This document shows, piece by piece, positions 1 to 8,529 of a DNA stretch of 64,000 nucleotides; within the stretch, counting starts at the first letter, position 1, and every line of letters starts with the position of its first letter. The translations under genes were made by a program, and so were the position numbers. A model generated the notes under the pieces. It did no database searches and was not told where the DNA came from. It saw only the letters and a list, made by a program, of their open reading frames with translations. This DNA is from Vicinamibacterales bacterium (lineage in GTDB: Bacteria > Acidobacteriota > Vicinamibacteria > Vicinamibacterales > UBA2999): positions 124,001 through 188,000 of the forward strand of contig JAWKHS010000006.1 of NCBI GenBank assembly GCA_041394705.1. The letters run 5' to 3'.

Positions 1-1340
1 AAGAGGTGCAGGTCCTGCGTCATCACCGCGAACTGCGCGCGCAGGTCGGCCAGCGCCAGCGCGGGCACGGGATGGCCGTCGAGCCGCACCGTGCCCGACG
101 CCGGATCGAACAGGCGCACGAACAGGCTGAAGAGGGTGCTCTTCCCCGCGCCGCTCCTGCCCAGCACCACGCTGAAGCTCCCGGGCTCGAAGCTCGCGGT
201 GACGCCGCGCAGGACGAACGGCGACGGCCCCGGGCCCGGATACGCGAACCACACGTCGTCCAGTTCCAGGCGCCCGCGGGCGAGCCCGATCGTCCGGGGA
301 TGCGCCGGGTCGCTCACGGCCGGCCGCTCGGCGAGGAGGCCCGACAGGCGCTCGGCGGCCACGAGGCCCCGCGTGGTCGCCTCGATGAGGTCGTTGATCT
401 TGTCGATGGGCTTCAAGAGCTGGGTGACGTAGGCCGCGATCACGGTGAGCTCGCCCACCGTGAGCCGGCCGCGCAGGACCACCAGGGCGCCTCCGGCCGT
501 GACGGCCGCAATCGCGACGCCGCGGGCCAGCTCGAAGGTGCGCTCCAGGCGCGTGGCCGCCCGCGCCGCCTCGACGCCTGCGCGCAGGCTGTCGGCGCTC
601 ACCGTGTCGAAGCGGGCCGCGGCCCCGCCGGTCGTGCCCATGGCCTGCAGCACGGGCAGGCCGCGTACGATCTCCTGGGCCAGCGCCGCCACCTCGCCGT
701 CGCGCCGCCGCTTCAGCCGCGACGTCCGCGAGATGTCACGGCCGTGCCGCCTGACGAGCAGCACGAGCGCCGGCAGCGCCAGCGCCGCCGCCACGCCGAC
801 GCCGGGGGAGATCCACAGCATGGCGCCGAGGGTCAGGATCGCCGTGGCGACGTGGCGCACGAGCAGGGGCAGCGTCTTCGTGAAGAAACGCGTCAGCTGA
901 TCGACGTCGCCCACGAGCCGGAGCACCAGCTCGCCGCTCCGGTGCGTGGTCCTGATCGTGGGCGGCAGGGTCTGCAGGTGGGTGGACACGCGCCGCCGGA
1001 TCACCAGCGCGAGCCGCTCGCGGATGCGGGCCATGAGCAGGCCGTCGCCGGACTCGGCGAGCGCCCCGGCGATGCCCGTGACCACGAGCGCCGCGCCGAG
1101 GAGGGCGGCCACGGCGTCGGGCGGCCACCCCGCGGCGGGACCGGCGTCGAGCAGGCCCGGCCGCCGTCCCGTCACGAGCCAGTCGATCATGACCTTGACG
1201 AGCAGCGGCCCGAGGAGACCGGCGCCGACGGCGGTCACCGTCACCAGGTACGCCGCGGCGAAGCGGCGCCGCAGCGCCCACAGCTCGTGGCGGAACGTCA
1301 TCACGGCCTCGCGGGCCGCGCCGGGGCGGGGCGGCGTCAT
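1..1340 (-). CDS. ABC transporter, fused membrane/ATP-binding protein (partial)
   Basis: This is an MsbA/lipid- or glycan-exporter type half transporter with an N-terminal six-helix membrane domain followed by the nucleotide-binding domain. Reading from the ATG at 1340, hydrophobic segments such as AAYLVTVTAVGAGLLGPLL lead into the coupling region. A Walker A (GRSGAGKST) lies near positions 125-155 and the Q-loop (MTQDLHL) just before the window edge. The signature motif, Walker B and H-loop lie outside the window, so the gene is truncated here and not necessarily in the genome. Its ATG overlaps the stop of the upstream glycosyltransferase as ATGA (1337-1340), implying translational coupling. 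From context it probably exports the product of the three glycosyltransferases; the substrate is unknown. Confidence 0.88.
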   Translation of the reverse strand, partial: MTPPRPGAAREAVMTFRHELWALRRRFAAAYLVTVTAVGAGLLGPLLVKVMIDWLVTGRRPGLLDAGPAAGWPPDAVAALLGAALVVTGIAGALAESGDGLLMARIRERLALVIRRRVSTHLQTLPPTIRTTHRSGELVLRLVGDVDQLTRFFTKTLPLLVRHVATAILTLGAMLWISPGVGVAAALALPALVLLVRRHGRDISRTSRLKRRRDGEVAALAQEIVRGLPVLQAMGTTGGAAARFDTVSADSLRAGVEAARAATRLERTFELARGVAIAAVTAGGALVVLRGRLTVGELTVIAAYVTQLLKPIDKINDLIEATTRGLVAAERLSGLLAERPAVSDPAHPRTIGLARGRLELDDVWFAYPGPGPSPFVLRGVTASFEPGSFSVVLGRSGAGKSTLFSLFVRLFDPASGTVRLDGHPVPALALADLRAQFAVMTQDLHL

Positions 1341-2686
1341 GCGACCGCCTCCGCGAACAGCCGCACCATCCGTCCGGCCAGGCGGTCGCCGTCGAACTGC
1401 TCGGCCGCCGTCGTGCGCGCCGCCGCCGACAGCGCCGCCATCAGGCGGTCGTCGGTGCGCGCGCGGTCGAGGGCGTCGGCGAGCGCGGCCGGGTCGTCGG
1501 GAGGCACCAGCAGCCCGTTGCCCTCGTGGCGCACCATCTCGGGGATGCCGGAGACGCCGGTGGTCACGACCGGCGTGCCGCAGGCCATGGCCTCCATCAG
1601 GACGTTCGGAATGCCGTCGCGATCGCCGTCGTCCAGCACGCGGCACGGCAGGCAGAAGACGTGCGCGCCGTGATACCACTCGAACAGCGTGCGCTGGTCC
1701 TGGGGACCCGCGAGCCGGACGACCCCGCCCAGTCCCGCCTGGCGGATCTGGGCCTCGATCGCGGCGGCCGCGTCGCCGCGGCTGCCGGCGATGACGACGT
1801 CCAGCGCCACGCCTCGCCGGTGCAGGCGGGCCGCGGCCTCCACCAGGACGTCGAAGCCCTTCTTCCGGACCAGGCGGCCCACGGCCAGGACGCGGAACGC
1901 GCGCGGCTCCGGCGCGGGCGGCGCCTGGTCACGAAGCAGTCGGCTGAAGTCGTCGTTGAGCCCGTGATAGACGAGGTGCACGGGCGTGGCGGTCCCGAGG
2001 CCGTCGAGCAGCCGGCGGTTGGCGTCGGTGCAGGTCACGGCGAACGCGGCCGCCGCGAGCTTGCGGGCGAGCGCGCCACCGGGGTTCGAGTCCTCCGCGT
2101 AGAGATCCTTGGCGTGGCCCGTGAACGAGAAGCTCACGCCCGTGATCGCGGAGGCCAGCCACGCGACGCTGGTGGCGCCGTGCGCGAAGTGTGCGTGCAG
2201 GTGGCGCACGGCGGGCGTGCCGCCGAGCCGATCGGCGAGATCCACGGCCTGGAGCCACTCGCGCACCCACGCGCGCTTCATCCGCGAGCGCGGCGGCCGG
2301 CGCGACGCTCGCAGCTCGTCGACGAGCAGGACCAGGCTGCGCGCGAGGCCCCTTGGGTGGCGCCGCGCGACGCGCAGGAGCGCCCCGCTGAAGCGCGGCA
2401 GGTGCGCGGCCAGCCATGCCGGCAGCCAGACCCCCGACACCGAGCCGGCGGCGATCAGGAACTCGGGGACGGCGCGGATGCGATCCACGACGGCGTGCCG
2501 CGGCTCGCGATCGTCGGGCTCGGCGGGCTTCAACGCGAAGAGCCGCACCGGAAGGCCTCGGGCCTCGAGCCTGTGGATCTCGCTCAGGATGAACGGCTCG
2601 GACGAGCGCGGATAGGCCTTGAGCACGTAGGCGACCTGCGCGCTGGAGGATGCCGGCCAGGCGGCGGACGCCGTCGGCTCACGCAT
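1337..2686 (-). CDS. Glycosyltransferase family 4 protein
   Basis: A roughly 449-residue GT-B enzyme that should transfer a sugar from an activated donor. The N-terminal acceptor half carries HLHAHFAHG and FSFTGHAKDLY. The C-terminal donor half carries AVGRLVRKKGFDVLVEA and then the GT4 signature GDRDGIPNVLMEAMACG, with the two glutamates that hold the nucleotide-sugar. The ATG at 2686 is preferred: upstream sequence in this frame is the antisense-like overlap with the previous gene, and residues after 2686 quickly reach the conserved VAYVLKAYPRSSEPF start typical of GT4 proteins. It overlaps the upstream gene by 8 bases and the ABC transporter by 4. It is a close relative of its upstream neighbour. 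Donor and acceptor sugars cannot be read from sequence. Confidence 0.9.
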   Translation of the reverse strand: MREPTASAAWPASSSAQVAYVLKAYPRSSEPFILSEIHRLEARGLPVRLFALKPAEPDDREPRHAVVDRIRAVPEFLIAAGSVSGVWLPAWLAAHLPRFSGALLRVARRHPRGLARSLVLLVDELRASRRPPRSRMKRAWVREWLQAVDLADRLGGTPAVRHLHAHFAHGATSVAWLASAITGVSFSFTGHAKDLYAEDSNPGGALARKLAAAAFAVTCTDANRRLLDGLGTATPVHLVYHGLNDDFSRLLRDQAPPAPEPRAFRVLAVGRLVRKKGFDVLVEAAARLHRRGVALDVVIAGSRGDAAAAIEAQIRQAGLGGVVRLAGPQDQRTLFEWYHGAHVFCLPCRVLDDGDRDGIPNVLMEAMACGTPVVTTGVSGIPEMVRHEGNGLLVPPDDPAALADALDRARTDDRLMAALSAAARTTAAEQFDGDRLAGRMVRLFAEAVA

Positions 2687-3749
2687 ACGCGGCCTCCAGG
2701 ATGTCGGCGAAGACGCCCGCGCACCGGCGCACGTCGAAGCGCTGTTCGACGAGGGCGCGCGCGGCGCGGCCGAGGCGCGCCACCCGCCCGGGATCGCGAT
2801 CGAGGGCCCCCAGGGCCCCGGCCAGGGAACCCGCCTGTCCGGCGGGCACGAGCACGCCGGTCTCGTCGTGACGGAGCGCCGAGGACAGGGCCCCGGCGTC
2901 GGTTCCGACGACGGCGCAGCCGCTCGCCATCGCCTCGAGGAGGACATTCGGCAGGCCATCGCGGTCGCCGGCGGCATCCACGACCGAAGGCACCACGACG
3001 ATGGACGCGGCCCGGTACATCGACGGCAGCTCGTCGTGGCCGAGTCCGCCGTGCCAGGTGATGCGGCCCGCCACGCCGGCGGCGGCCGCGCGTCCCTCCA
3101 GCGCCGCGCGCTCGGGGCCGTCACCCACCAGGTCCAGACGCCAGTCGCCGTCGAGCGCGGCCAGGGCGTCGATCAGGACGTCGAAGCCCTTCTTCGGCAC
3201 GAGGCGGCCCACCGCCAGCAGGCGCCGGGACGCGGGCGGAGCGTCCGGCCGGGGCCGGAACCGGCCGAGGTCCACGCCGTGCGGTACCAGGCGGGCGCAC
3301 GTGCCCGCCGCCGCGAGGTCGCGATGGACGTCCGGATTGCAGGCCACGACACAGGCCGCCGCGCGCCCGAGGCGAAAGAGCGCGTCTCTCCCCGCCTTGC
3401 GGGCGTCCTTCGCGTGCGCGCTGAAGCCGAAGGCCACGCCGAGCCTTGCCGCCGCGCGCCACGCCACCTCCGCCGGCGCGTGCGCGAAGTACGCGTGCAC
3501 GGCGGCGACGTCGCGGCCCGCCAGGGCGGAGGCCACGGCGTCGGCCTGGTCCTGGGGCGATCCGGCTGGGAGGTGGCACACGCGGTGGACGAGGGGCGCG
3601 GCACCGGGCTGCGGGACGCGCCCGTCGCCAGGCTTGGTCGCGAAGATCGCGGCCAGCCGGCCGCGGGCGTCGAGGGCCGCCAGCTCCGCCAGCGCGAAGG
3701 TCTCCGACCGGCGCGGGAACCCGCTCATCACGATCGCGACGGCGCCCAT
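2679..3749 (-). CDS. Glycosyltransferase family 4 protein
   Basis: A 356-residue GT-B glycosyltransferase. Motifs in order are IVMSGFPRRSETF at the N-terminus, VHAYFAHAPAEVAWRAA and FGFSAHAKDARK in the acceptor half, VPHGVDLGRFRP in the linker, and AVGRLVPKKGFDVLIDA with GDRDGLPNVLLEAMASG in the donor half. The ATG at 3749 shares ATGA with the stop of the upstream gene, so the start is well supported. The same motif order as the next gene suggests an old tandem duplication. The role is probably assembly of a surface glycan or glycolipid that the linked ABC transporter moves; this is inferred from context only. Confidence 0.9.
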   Translation of the reverse strand: MGAVAIVMSGFPRRSETFALAELAALDARGRLAAIFATKPGDGRVPQPGAAPLVHRVCHLPAGSPQDQADAVASALAGRDVAAVHAYFAHAPAEVAWRAAARLGVAFGFSAHAKDARKAGRDALFRLGRAAACVVACNPDVHRDLAAAGTCARLVPHGVDLGRFRPRPDAPPASRRLLAVGRLVPKKGFDVLIDALAALDGDWRLDLVGDGPERAALEGRAAAAGVAGRITWHGGLGHDELPSMYRAASIVVVPSVVDAAGDRDGLPNVLLEAMASGCAVVGTDAGALSSALRHDETGVLVPAGQAGSLAGALGALDRDPGRVARLGRAARALVEQRFDVRRCAGVFADILEAAYA

Positions 3750-4993
3750 CAGGACTCGCGGACCCCGAGCAGATCCCGGACGCGGTCGAGGATGCGGGGC
3801 AGGCCGTTCATGTCGAGCGACGGCGCCGACCGCGCCTGCGCGAGGCGGTCGCGCACGGCGGCCATGAGGCGGCCGGGCTCGAGCCCATCGGGTTCGACCA
3901 TGGCCACGAGGCCCTCGCGCGCGAGGGCCGACGCGCGGAGCCACTGCTCGCGCACGGGCCGCGTGCGCGGCACGAGCACGGCCGGCAGGCCGAAGGACAG
4001 GAGCTCGCAGACGGTGTTGTACCCGGCCATCGTCACGGCGACGTCCGCATTGGCGTAGCGCCGGTTCATGTCGAGCTCGAAGTCGACGAAGTCGACGTCG
4101 GCGAGCGCACCGAAGCGGCCGCGGAACGCCTGGCGCTCCTCGGCCGGCATCTCCGGCCCGAAGACGACGGTGGTGTGCAGGGCGACGCTCCGCGGCAGCG
4201 TGGCAAGGTCCTCGAGGTAGGCGGTGATGAGGGCCCGCCCGTCGCCGCCGCCGCCCGGCGTCACGAGCACCCTGGGGGCCGCGGCCGGCGCGGAGCGCGG
4301 CTCCACGGGCCGCCGAAGGTAGCCGCAGTAGCGGGTGCGGGCCGCCACCGCTGGCGAGAACTCGTACTCCGCCACGGCGTCGAAGATCGCGCGCTCGCCG
4401 TAGACCCAGACCTCGTCGTAATAGCGCTCGATGAGGTCCATGGCGCCTGTGGCCGCCAGCGAGGCGCGCGTCCGCGACGGCTCGTCGAGGATGTCGCGCA
4501 GCCCAAGCACCATGGCCGGCTTGCGCGGCAGGCGATCGAGGAGCTCGAGCGCGTCGGCTAGTTCGCCACCGATGCCCGACGGACGCTTGTCCACCACGAC
4601 GAGATCGGGCGCGAAGCTCAGAAGCGACTGCGCGAGGATGGCCCGCCGCAGGTCCGCGATCTCGCGGTCCCGGGCGATGAAGCGCGGCGCGTAGACGTCG
4701 GCGTCCGTCCGATCCAGACAGGGCAGCTTCACGTAATCCACCCCGGCCGGAATCCGGAACGACTGGATCACGGGCGACCCGGTGATGAGGAGGATCGCGG
4801 CCCCGGGATGCGCGTGCCGCAGCGTCTCGGCCAGGAGGAGCGTCCGGCGGATGTTGCCGAGGCCGAACGTGTCGTGCGAGTACAGCAGGATCTTCGGGGG
4901 AATCGTGGTCCCGGCGCGCTCCCGGCGGGGAGGCGCGAGACGAATGCCCGGCCTGGACGGCGTGTTCGGCGAAGCGGCAGTGCCCTTCTGCAC
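3749..4993 (-). CDS. Predicted glycosyltransferase, COG4671-like (MurG-type GT-B)
   Basis: A 414-residue first gene of the glycan operon. It begins with a short variable tail and then KILLYSHDTFGLGNIRRTLLLAE, characteristic of the COG4671 family of MurG/GT28-like transferases. Further family features are VVVDKRPSGIGGEL, VLGLRDILDEP and RYYDEVWVYGERAIFD. The C-terminal half has the glycine-rich VLVTPGGGGDG loop expected for nucleotide-sugar binding and ADVAVTMAGYNTVCELLSFGLPAVLVPR, the family's donor-site region. The start is a GTG at 4993 with GGAGG at 5001-5005, seven bases upstream. The 256-base gap upstream (4994-5249), shared with the end of the TonB receptor gene, must hold the operon promoter; I see no strong sigma-70 match in it. 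Confidence 0.87.
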   Translation of the reverse strand: MQKGTAASPNTPSRPGIRLAPPRRERAGTTIPPKILLYSHDTFGLGNIRRTLLLAETLRHAHPGAAILLITGSPVIQSFRIPAGVDYVKLPCLDRTDADVYAPRFIARDREIADLRRAILAQSLLSFAPDLVVVDKRPSGIGGELADALELLDRLPRKPAMVLGLRDILDEPSRTRASLAATGAMDLIERYYDEVWVYGERAIFDAVAEYEFSPAVAARTRYCGYLRRPVEPRSAPAAAPRVLVTPGGGGDGRALITAYLEDLATLPRSVALHTTVVFGPEMPAEERQAFRGRFGALADVDFVDFELDMNRRYANADVAVTMAGYNTVCELLSFGLPAVLVPRTRPVREQWLRASALAREGLVAMVEPDGLEPGRLMAAVRDRLAQARSAPSLDMNGLPRILDRVRDLLGVRES

Positions 4994-5249
4994 GGTCTGA
5001 CCTCCTCGATTTCAGCGGGCCGTCGCGACGGGCGGGGAAGGAGCGACGGACGGCCACCGAACCCGGGCGCACGGGGTCAGCAGTGGATGGGAGTGCGGAG
5101 GCGGGCGGGCCGGAACAACTTTCTCGCGGAGGCCGGGACGCCGCGTGCGTCCGGGACGGCGGGCACGAGCGGAGACGAGGCGGACGGGGGCCGGGACACC
5201 GGAGCCGGACCATCGCGGTCCGGCCCCGGTCGGCGGATCGAATCGGGCG

Positions 5250-8183
5250 TCAGAAGCCCAGGCGGGCGTTCAGCTGGAACGTGCGGGCCACCCCGTTGAC
5301 GAGGCTGTTCAGGTTCAGGAACGTCGCCTGCGCGCGCTGGTCGACTGGCGGGTTCCCGAAGTTCGGCTCGTTGGTGGCGTTGAACGCGTCCACGAAGAGG
5401 TTCAGCGTCCGGTCGCCGGCCATCCGAATCACGTACCCGGCACGGACGTCGAGCGACGAGTAGGCGGGACCGCGGCCGCCGTTCCTGCCGCCCTTGTAGT
5501 CCACCTCGTAGGCGGTCGCGCCGTTGCCCTTGTAAGTGCCGGCCGGCAGGTACTCGTTCGCCGTGAGCCCGTTCCTGTCGAGGTCGAACGTCGAGTTGAT
5601 GAGCGTGAACGGGACGCCCGATCGCGCCTGGAACACGGCGCTCACGCGCAGGCCCTTCGTCCTCGGCACCTGGTACGAGCCGGCCAGCGAGAAGATGTGC
5701 GGCCGGTCGACGTTGGTCGGCCCGATGTCGTTGTCGAGGTTGAGATCGCCGCCCACCTGCGAGATCGCCGTGTCCGCCTGGCCTGTCGCGACGTTGCCGC
5801 GGCCGCGCGAGAACGCGTAGGACGCGCGCCCGCTGAACCCGCCGCGCTGACGCTGCGTGAGCGACACCTGCACGGTGTTGTAGTCGACGTAGCCCTCGTT
5901 CACGAGGGTGTCCACGCGCGCGGCGAACTCTCCGGGCGCGCCGATGAGCGGGTTGGTCCGGCGGAGGGTGCTCGACGCGGTCGTCGTGTCACGCAGCCCG
6001 GGGTTGAGGTCCTTCAGCACGTACTGGGCGCGCTGCTCGGACCGGATGAAGTCCACGCCCACGCCGAGCGTCTGGCCGACCTGGCGCTCGTAGCCCAGGC
6101 TGTACTGCCGCGAGTACGCGTTCTTGCGGTCGGGGTTGTCGAACCGCACCGTGCCGACGTTGCGGTTCAGCGTGCCCGGCGGGAAGCGCGCGTCGAAGAT
6201 GGAGTCGTCGACGTTCGGGTAGGTCAGGAGTTCCGGCGCGGTCGGAAAGTTGCCGGCGCGCGGGCCGGGATCCACGTTGTTCAGTGGGTAGTTCACCACG
6301 AACGAGTCCGAGAAGCGGCCGCCCGAGAACATGGTGGTCAGGAACGTGTACGACGTGCGCTGGTAGAAGAGGCCGAAGCCGCCGCGCACGACCGACCGCG
6401 ACTGGTCGTCCAGGGCGTAGGTGAACCCGAGGCGCGGGGCGAAGTTGTTGCCGTCCACGGGGTAGTCGCTGCTGCCGGTCCCGCCGCCGAAGAGCGGATT
6501 CTGCTGGTTCGGCGTGCGGATGAGCTCGAGGTCGTAGCGGAGGCCGACGCTGAGGGTCAGCCGCTGCGACGGGCGGTACTTGTCCTGGATGAAGCTGCCG
6601 ATGAAGTGGCCCTTCATGTAGAAATCCAGGGGATTGCCCACGCGAAGCGAGAACCGCTCCGGATACGTGCGGGGGTTGTTCCTGTCGAAGGGCAGGTCGG
6701 TGGCGAACGTGAAGGTGCCGTTCATGTTGCCGAAGTCCTGGACGCGCAGCGACGAGTACAGGTAGCTGACGCCGACCTTCACGTCGTGATCGCCGCCCAG
6801 CCTGTTCGGCAGGAACCACGCGAAGATGTTGTCGGCGCCGTACGCGACGTCGAGCCGGCGGTTGGCGCGCGGGCTCTGCTGATCCTGGAAGTTCAGGTAC
6901 ACCAGCGTCGGCAGCAGGTCCTTCTGGTTCTTGCTCTCGTTGAAGAGCGGGTTGCCGAAGAACACGTCCTCCTTCACCATCGAGACGCGGAAGGTGTTGA
7001 CCTTGTTCGAGCCGAAGATCGAGCTGAGGTTGCCCACGATCGTGTAGTCCACGTCGGTCTCGGCCTCGTACCGCGACGGCGTGTGGTTCTCGGCGTTGAT
7101 CTGAATCGGCTGCGGCGAGGTCTCGCGCAGCCACCGCACGCCCCACGTGTGATTCGAGTTCACCTGGTGGTCGGCGCGGAGGAACGTGTTCCAGACGCGC
7201 GTCTGCTCGAAGTCCGTGCGCTCCAGGTCGGGCCGGCTCGGGATCTGCGTGGTGACGCCGCCGTCGAGCACGATGCGCTCCAGGCTGCCGAAGAAGTGCA
7301 TCTTGTTGCGCACGATGGGGCCGCCGAGGGTGCCCCCCCACTGCTGCTGCTGCGTCTGCGGCTTCTCGAGATCGCCCCGCTCGGCGAAGTAGTCGCGCAC
7401 GGTGAGGTTCTCGTCCTGGTAGAACATGAACGCGCTGCCCCGGAACTGGTTCGTGCCCTGCTTCGACACCGAGTTCACGACGCCGCCGGAGGCCATGCCG
7501 AACTCCGCGTCGAACTGGCTGGTCAGGAGCTGGAACTCCTGCACGGCCTCGACGGGCACGCGCGCCTGGGAACCGCCGTTGCCGCCGTTGAAGGTGTCGT
7601 TGTTGTTCGAGCCGTCCATCGTGTAGTTCACGTTGCGCACGTTCTGGCCGGCGACGCTGATGGAATCCGCGCCGAAAGTCGTGGCCGACACGGACGACAC
7701 GACGCCGGGCACGAGCGCCAGGTAGCCCGTGAAGTTGCGGTTGAACGAGGGCAGGTCCACGAACTCCTTGGCGCTCACGTTGCCGCCGATGGCCTTGGAG
7801 CTGGTGTCCACGAGCGGCGCCTCGCCCGTGACCGTGACGGATTCCTCGATGGCGCCGAGTTCCAGCCGGATCTCCAGCGCCGTGGAGCGCCCCACGGCGA
7901 GGACCACGCCGCGGGTCTGGTACTTCTTGAACCCCGTCAGCTCCGCGCTGACTTCGTAGGTGCCGGGCACCATGCCGCTCAGCAGGAACGCGCCGTCGGC
8001 GCCGCTCGTGGCCTCGCGAAACTGGCCGTTGTCCTGGTTCGTGACGACGATGGGGACGCCCGGCATTGCCGCGCCCTGCTGGTCCACCGCGCGTCCCCTC
8101 AGCTCCGATGTGCCCTGCTGAGCCAGCGCGGGCGCGCAGAAGCTCAGTACCGTCAACACCACGCCGAACCCAATCCGAGACAT
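5250..8183 (-). CDS. TonB-dependent receptor with carboxypeptidase-like N-terminal domain (Oar-like)
   Basis: A 977-residue outer-membrane protein. It has a signal peptide ending near ALAQQ and a carboxypeptidase regulatory-like fold (about residues 25-110, LRGRAVDQQGAAMPGVPIVV to VTVTGEAP). The plug follows (KEFVDLPSFNRNFTGYLALVPGVV), then a long beta-barrel ending in a terminal aromatic residue (LNARLGF), as expected for the assembly signal. This architecture is the expanded Oar/SusC-like class common in Acidobacteriota, which usually imports large or complex molecules; the ligand is not evident. The ATG at 8183 is chosen because AAGGAGG sits about seven bases upstream and the signal peptide follows at once; longer in-frame starts lack both. 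A candidate sigma-70 promoter lies at 8352-8379. Confidence 0.93.
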   Translation of the reverse strand: MSRIGFGVVLTVLSFCAPALAQQGTSELRGRAVDQQGAAMPGVPIVVTNQDNGQFREATSGADGAFLLSGMVPGTYEVSAELTGFKKYQTRGVVLAVGRSTALEIRLELGAIEESVTVTGEAPLVDTSSKAIGGNVSAKEFVDLPSFNRNFTGYLALVPGVVSSVSATTFGADSISVAGQNVRNVNYTMDGSNNNDTFNGGNGGSQARVPVEAVQEFQLLTSQFDAEFGMASGGVVNSVSKQGTNQFRGSAFMFYQDENLTVRDYFAERGDLEKPQTQQQQWGGTLGGPIVRNKMHFFGSLERIVLDGGVTTQIPSRPDLERTDFEQTRVWNTFLRADHQVNSNHTWGVRWLRETSPQPIQINAENHTPSRYEAETDVDYTIVGNLSSIFGSNKVNTFRVSMVKEDVFFGNPLFNESKNQKDLLPTLVYLNFQDQQSPRANRRLDVAYGADNIFAWFLPNRLGGDHDVKVGVSYLYSSLRVQDFGNMNGTFTFATDLPFDRNNPRTYPERFSLRVGNPLDFYMKGHFIGSFIQDKYRPSQRLTLSVGLRYDLELIRTPNQQNPLFGGGTGSSDYPVDGNNFAPRLGFTYALDDQSRSVVRGGFGLFYQRTSYTFLTTMFSGGRFSDSFVVNYPLNNVDPGPRAGNFPTAPELLTYPNVDDSIFDARFPPGTLNRNVGTVRFDNPDRKNAYSRQYSLGYERQVGQTLGVGVDFIRSEQRAQYVLKDLNPGLRDTTTASSTLRRTNPLIGAPGEFAARVDTLVNEGYVDYNTVQVSLTQRQRGGFSGRASYAFSRGRGNVATGQADTAISQVGGDLNLDNDIGPTNVDRPHIFSLAGSYQVPRTKGLRVSAVFQARSGVPFTLINSTFDLDRNGLTANEYLPAGTYKGNGATAYEVDYKGGRNGGRGPAYSSLDVRAGYVIRMAGDRTLNLFVDAFNATNEPNFGNPPVDQRAQATFLNLNSLVNGVARTFQLNARLGF

Positions 8184-8351
8184 GAGCCGCCTCCTTCCAA
8201 AGGGCCGACTGCAGTGTCCGCGCGTCGGGTCCCCCATCGATGAGGTCGTCGACGCTCCGGACCTACACGGATTTCGTCCTGCCAACTACCGACGTTCGCT
8301 AACCGGTCATGGTGTCCGACGGCGCTGGTCGGACCTGTGAAAGTGGCGCGA

Positions 8352-8379
8352 ATCTTACACAGCGGAAAGGCTGAGTCAA
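8352..8379 (-). promoter_or_regulatory. Candidate sigma-70 promoter of the TonB receptor gene
   Basis: Reading the minus strand, TTGACT (8379-8374) and TAAGAT (8357-8352) are separated by 16 bases. Predicted transcription starts near 8345, giving a leader of about 160 bases before the ATG at 8183. This is the main signal in the 346-base non-coding stretch 8184-8529, which also holds a palindrome at 8467-8483. Confidence 0.5.
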
Positions 8380-8466
8380 CAGGCGATTTTCGGGGAAACA
8401 CGGCGGGGATGACTGCGAGCTCGACCGTGGAGGCGAGGCGGGACCGCGGCGTCCAACGCCCTGGAC

Positions 8467-8483
8467 TACCAGATTGTCTGGTA
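8467..8483. promoter_or_regulatory. 17-bp perfect palindrome, operator-like
   Basis: TACCAGA-TTG-TCTGGTA is a perfect 7-base inverted repeat around a 3-base centre, in a locally AT-richer patch between the TonB receptor and the metallo-hydrolase gene. There is no T-run on either side, so a terminator is unlikely. The half-site spacing resembles operators of dimeric regulators such as the GntR family, but no regulator gene is adjacent. It lies about 90 bases upstream of the candidate TonB receptor promoter. Confidence 0.4.
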
Positions 8484-8529
8484 TTGAAATCCCTTGAATC
8501 AGTGGCCGTCGCTGCCGCGACTCACGACG

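Noticed and set aside
5145..8243. A roughly 1,000-codon plus-strand frame opposite the TonB receptor
   Set aside because: No recognisable motif, and it mirrors codon bias of the minus-strand receptor, which has a signal peptide, plug, barrel and ribosome site.
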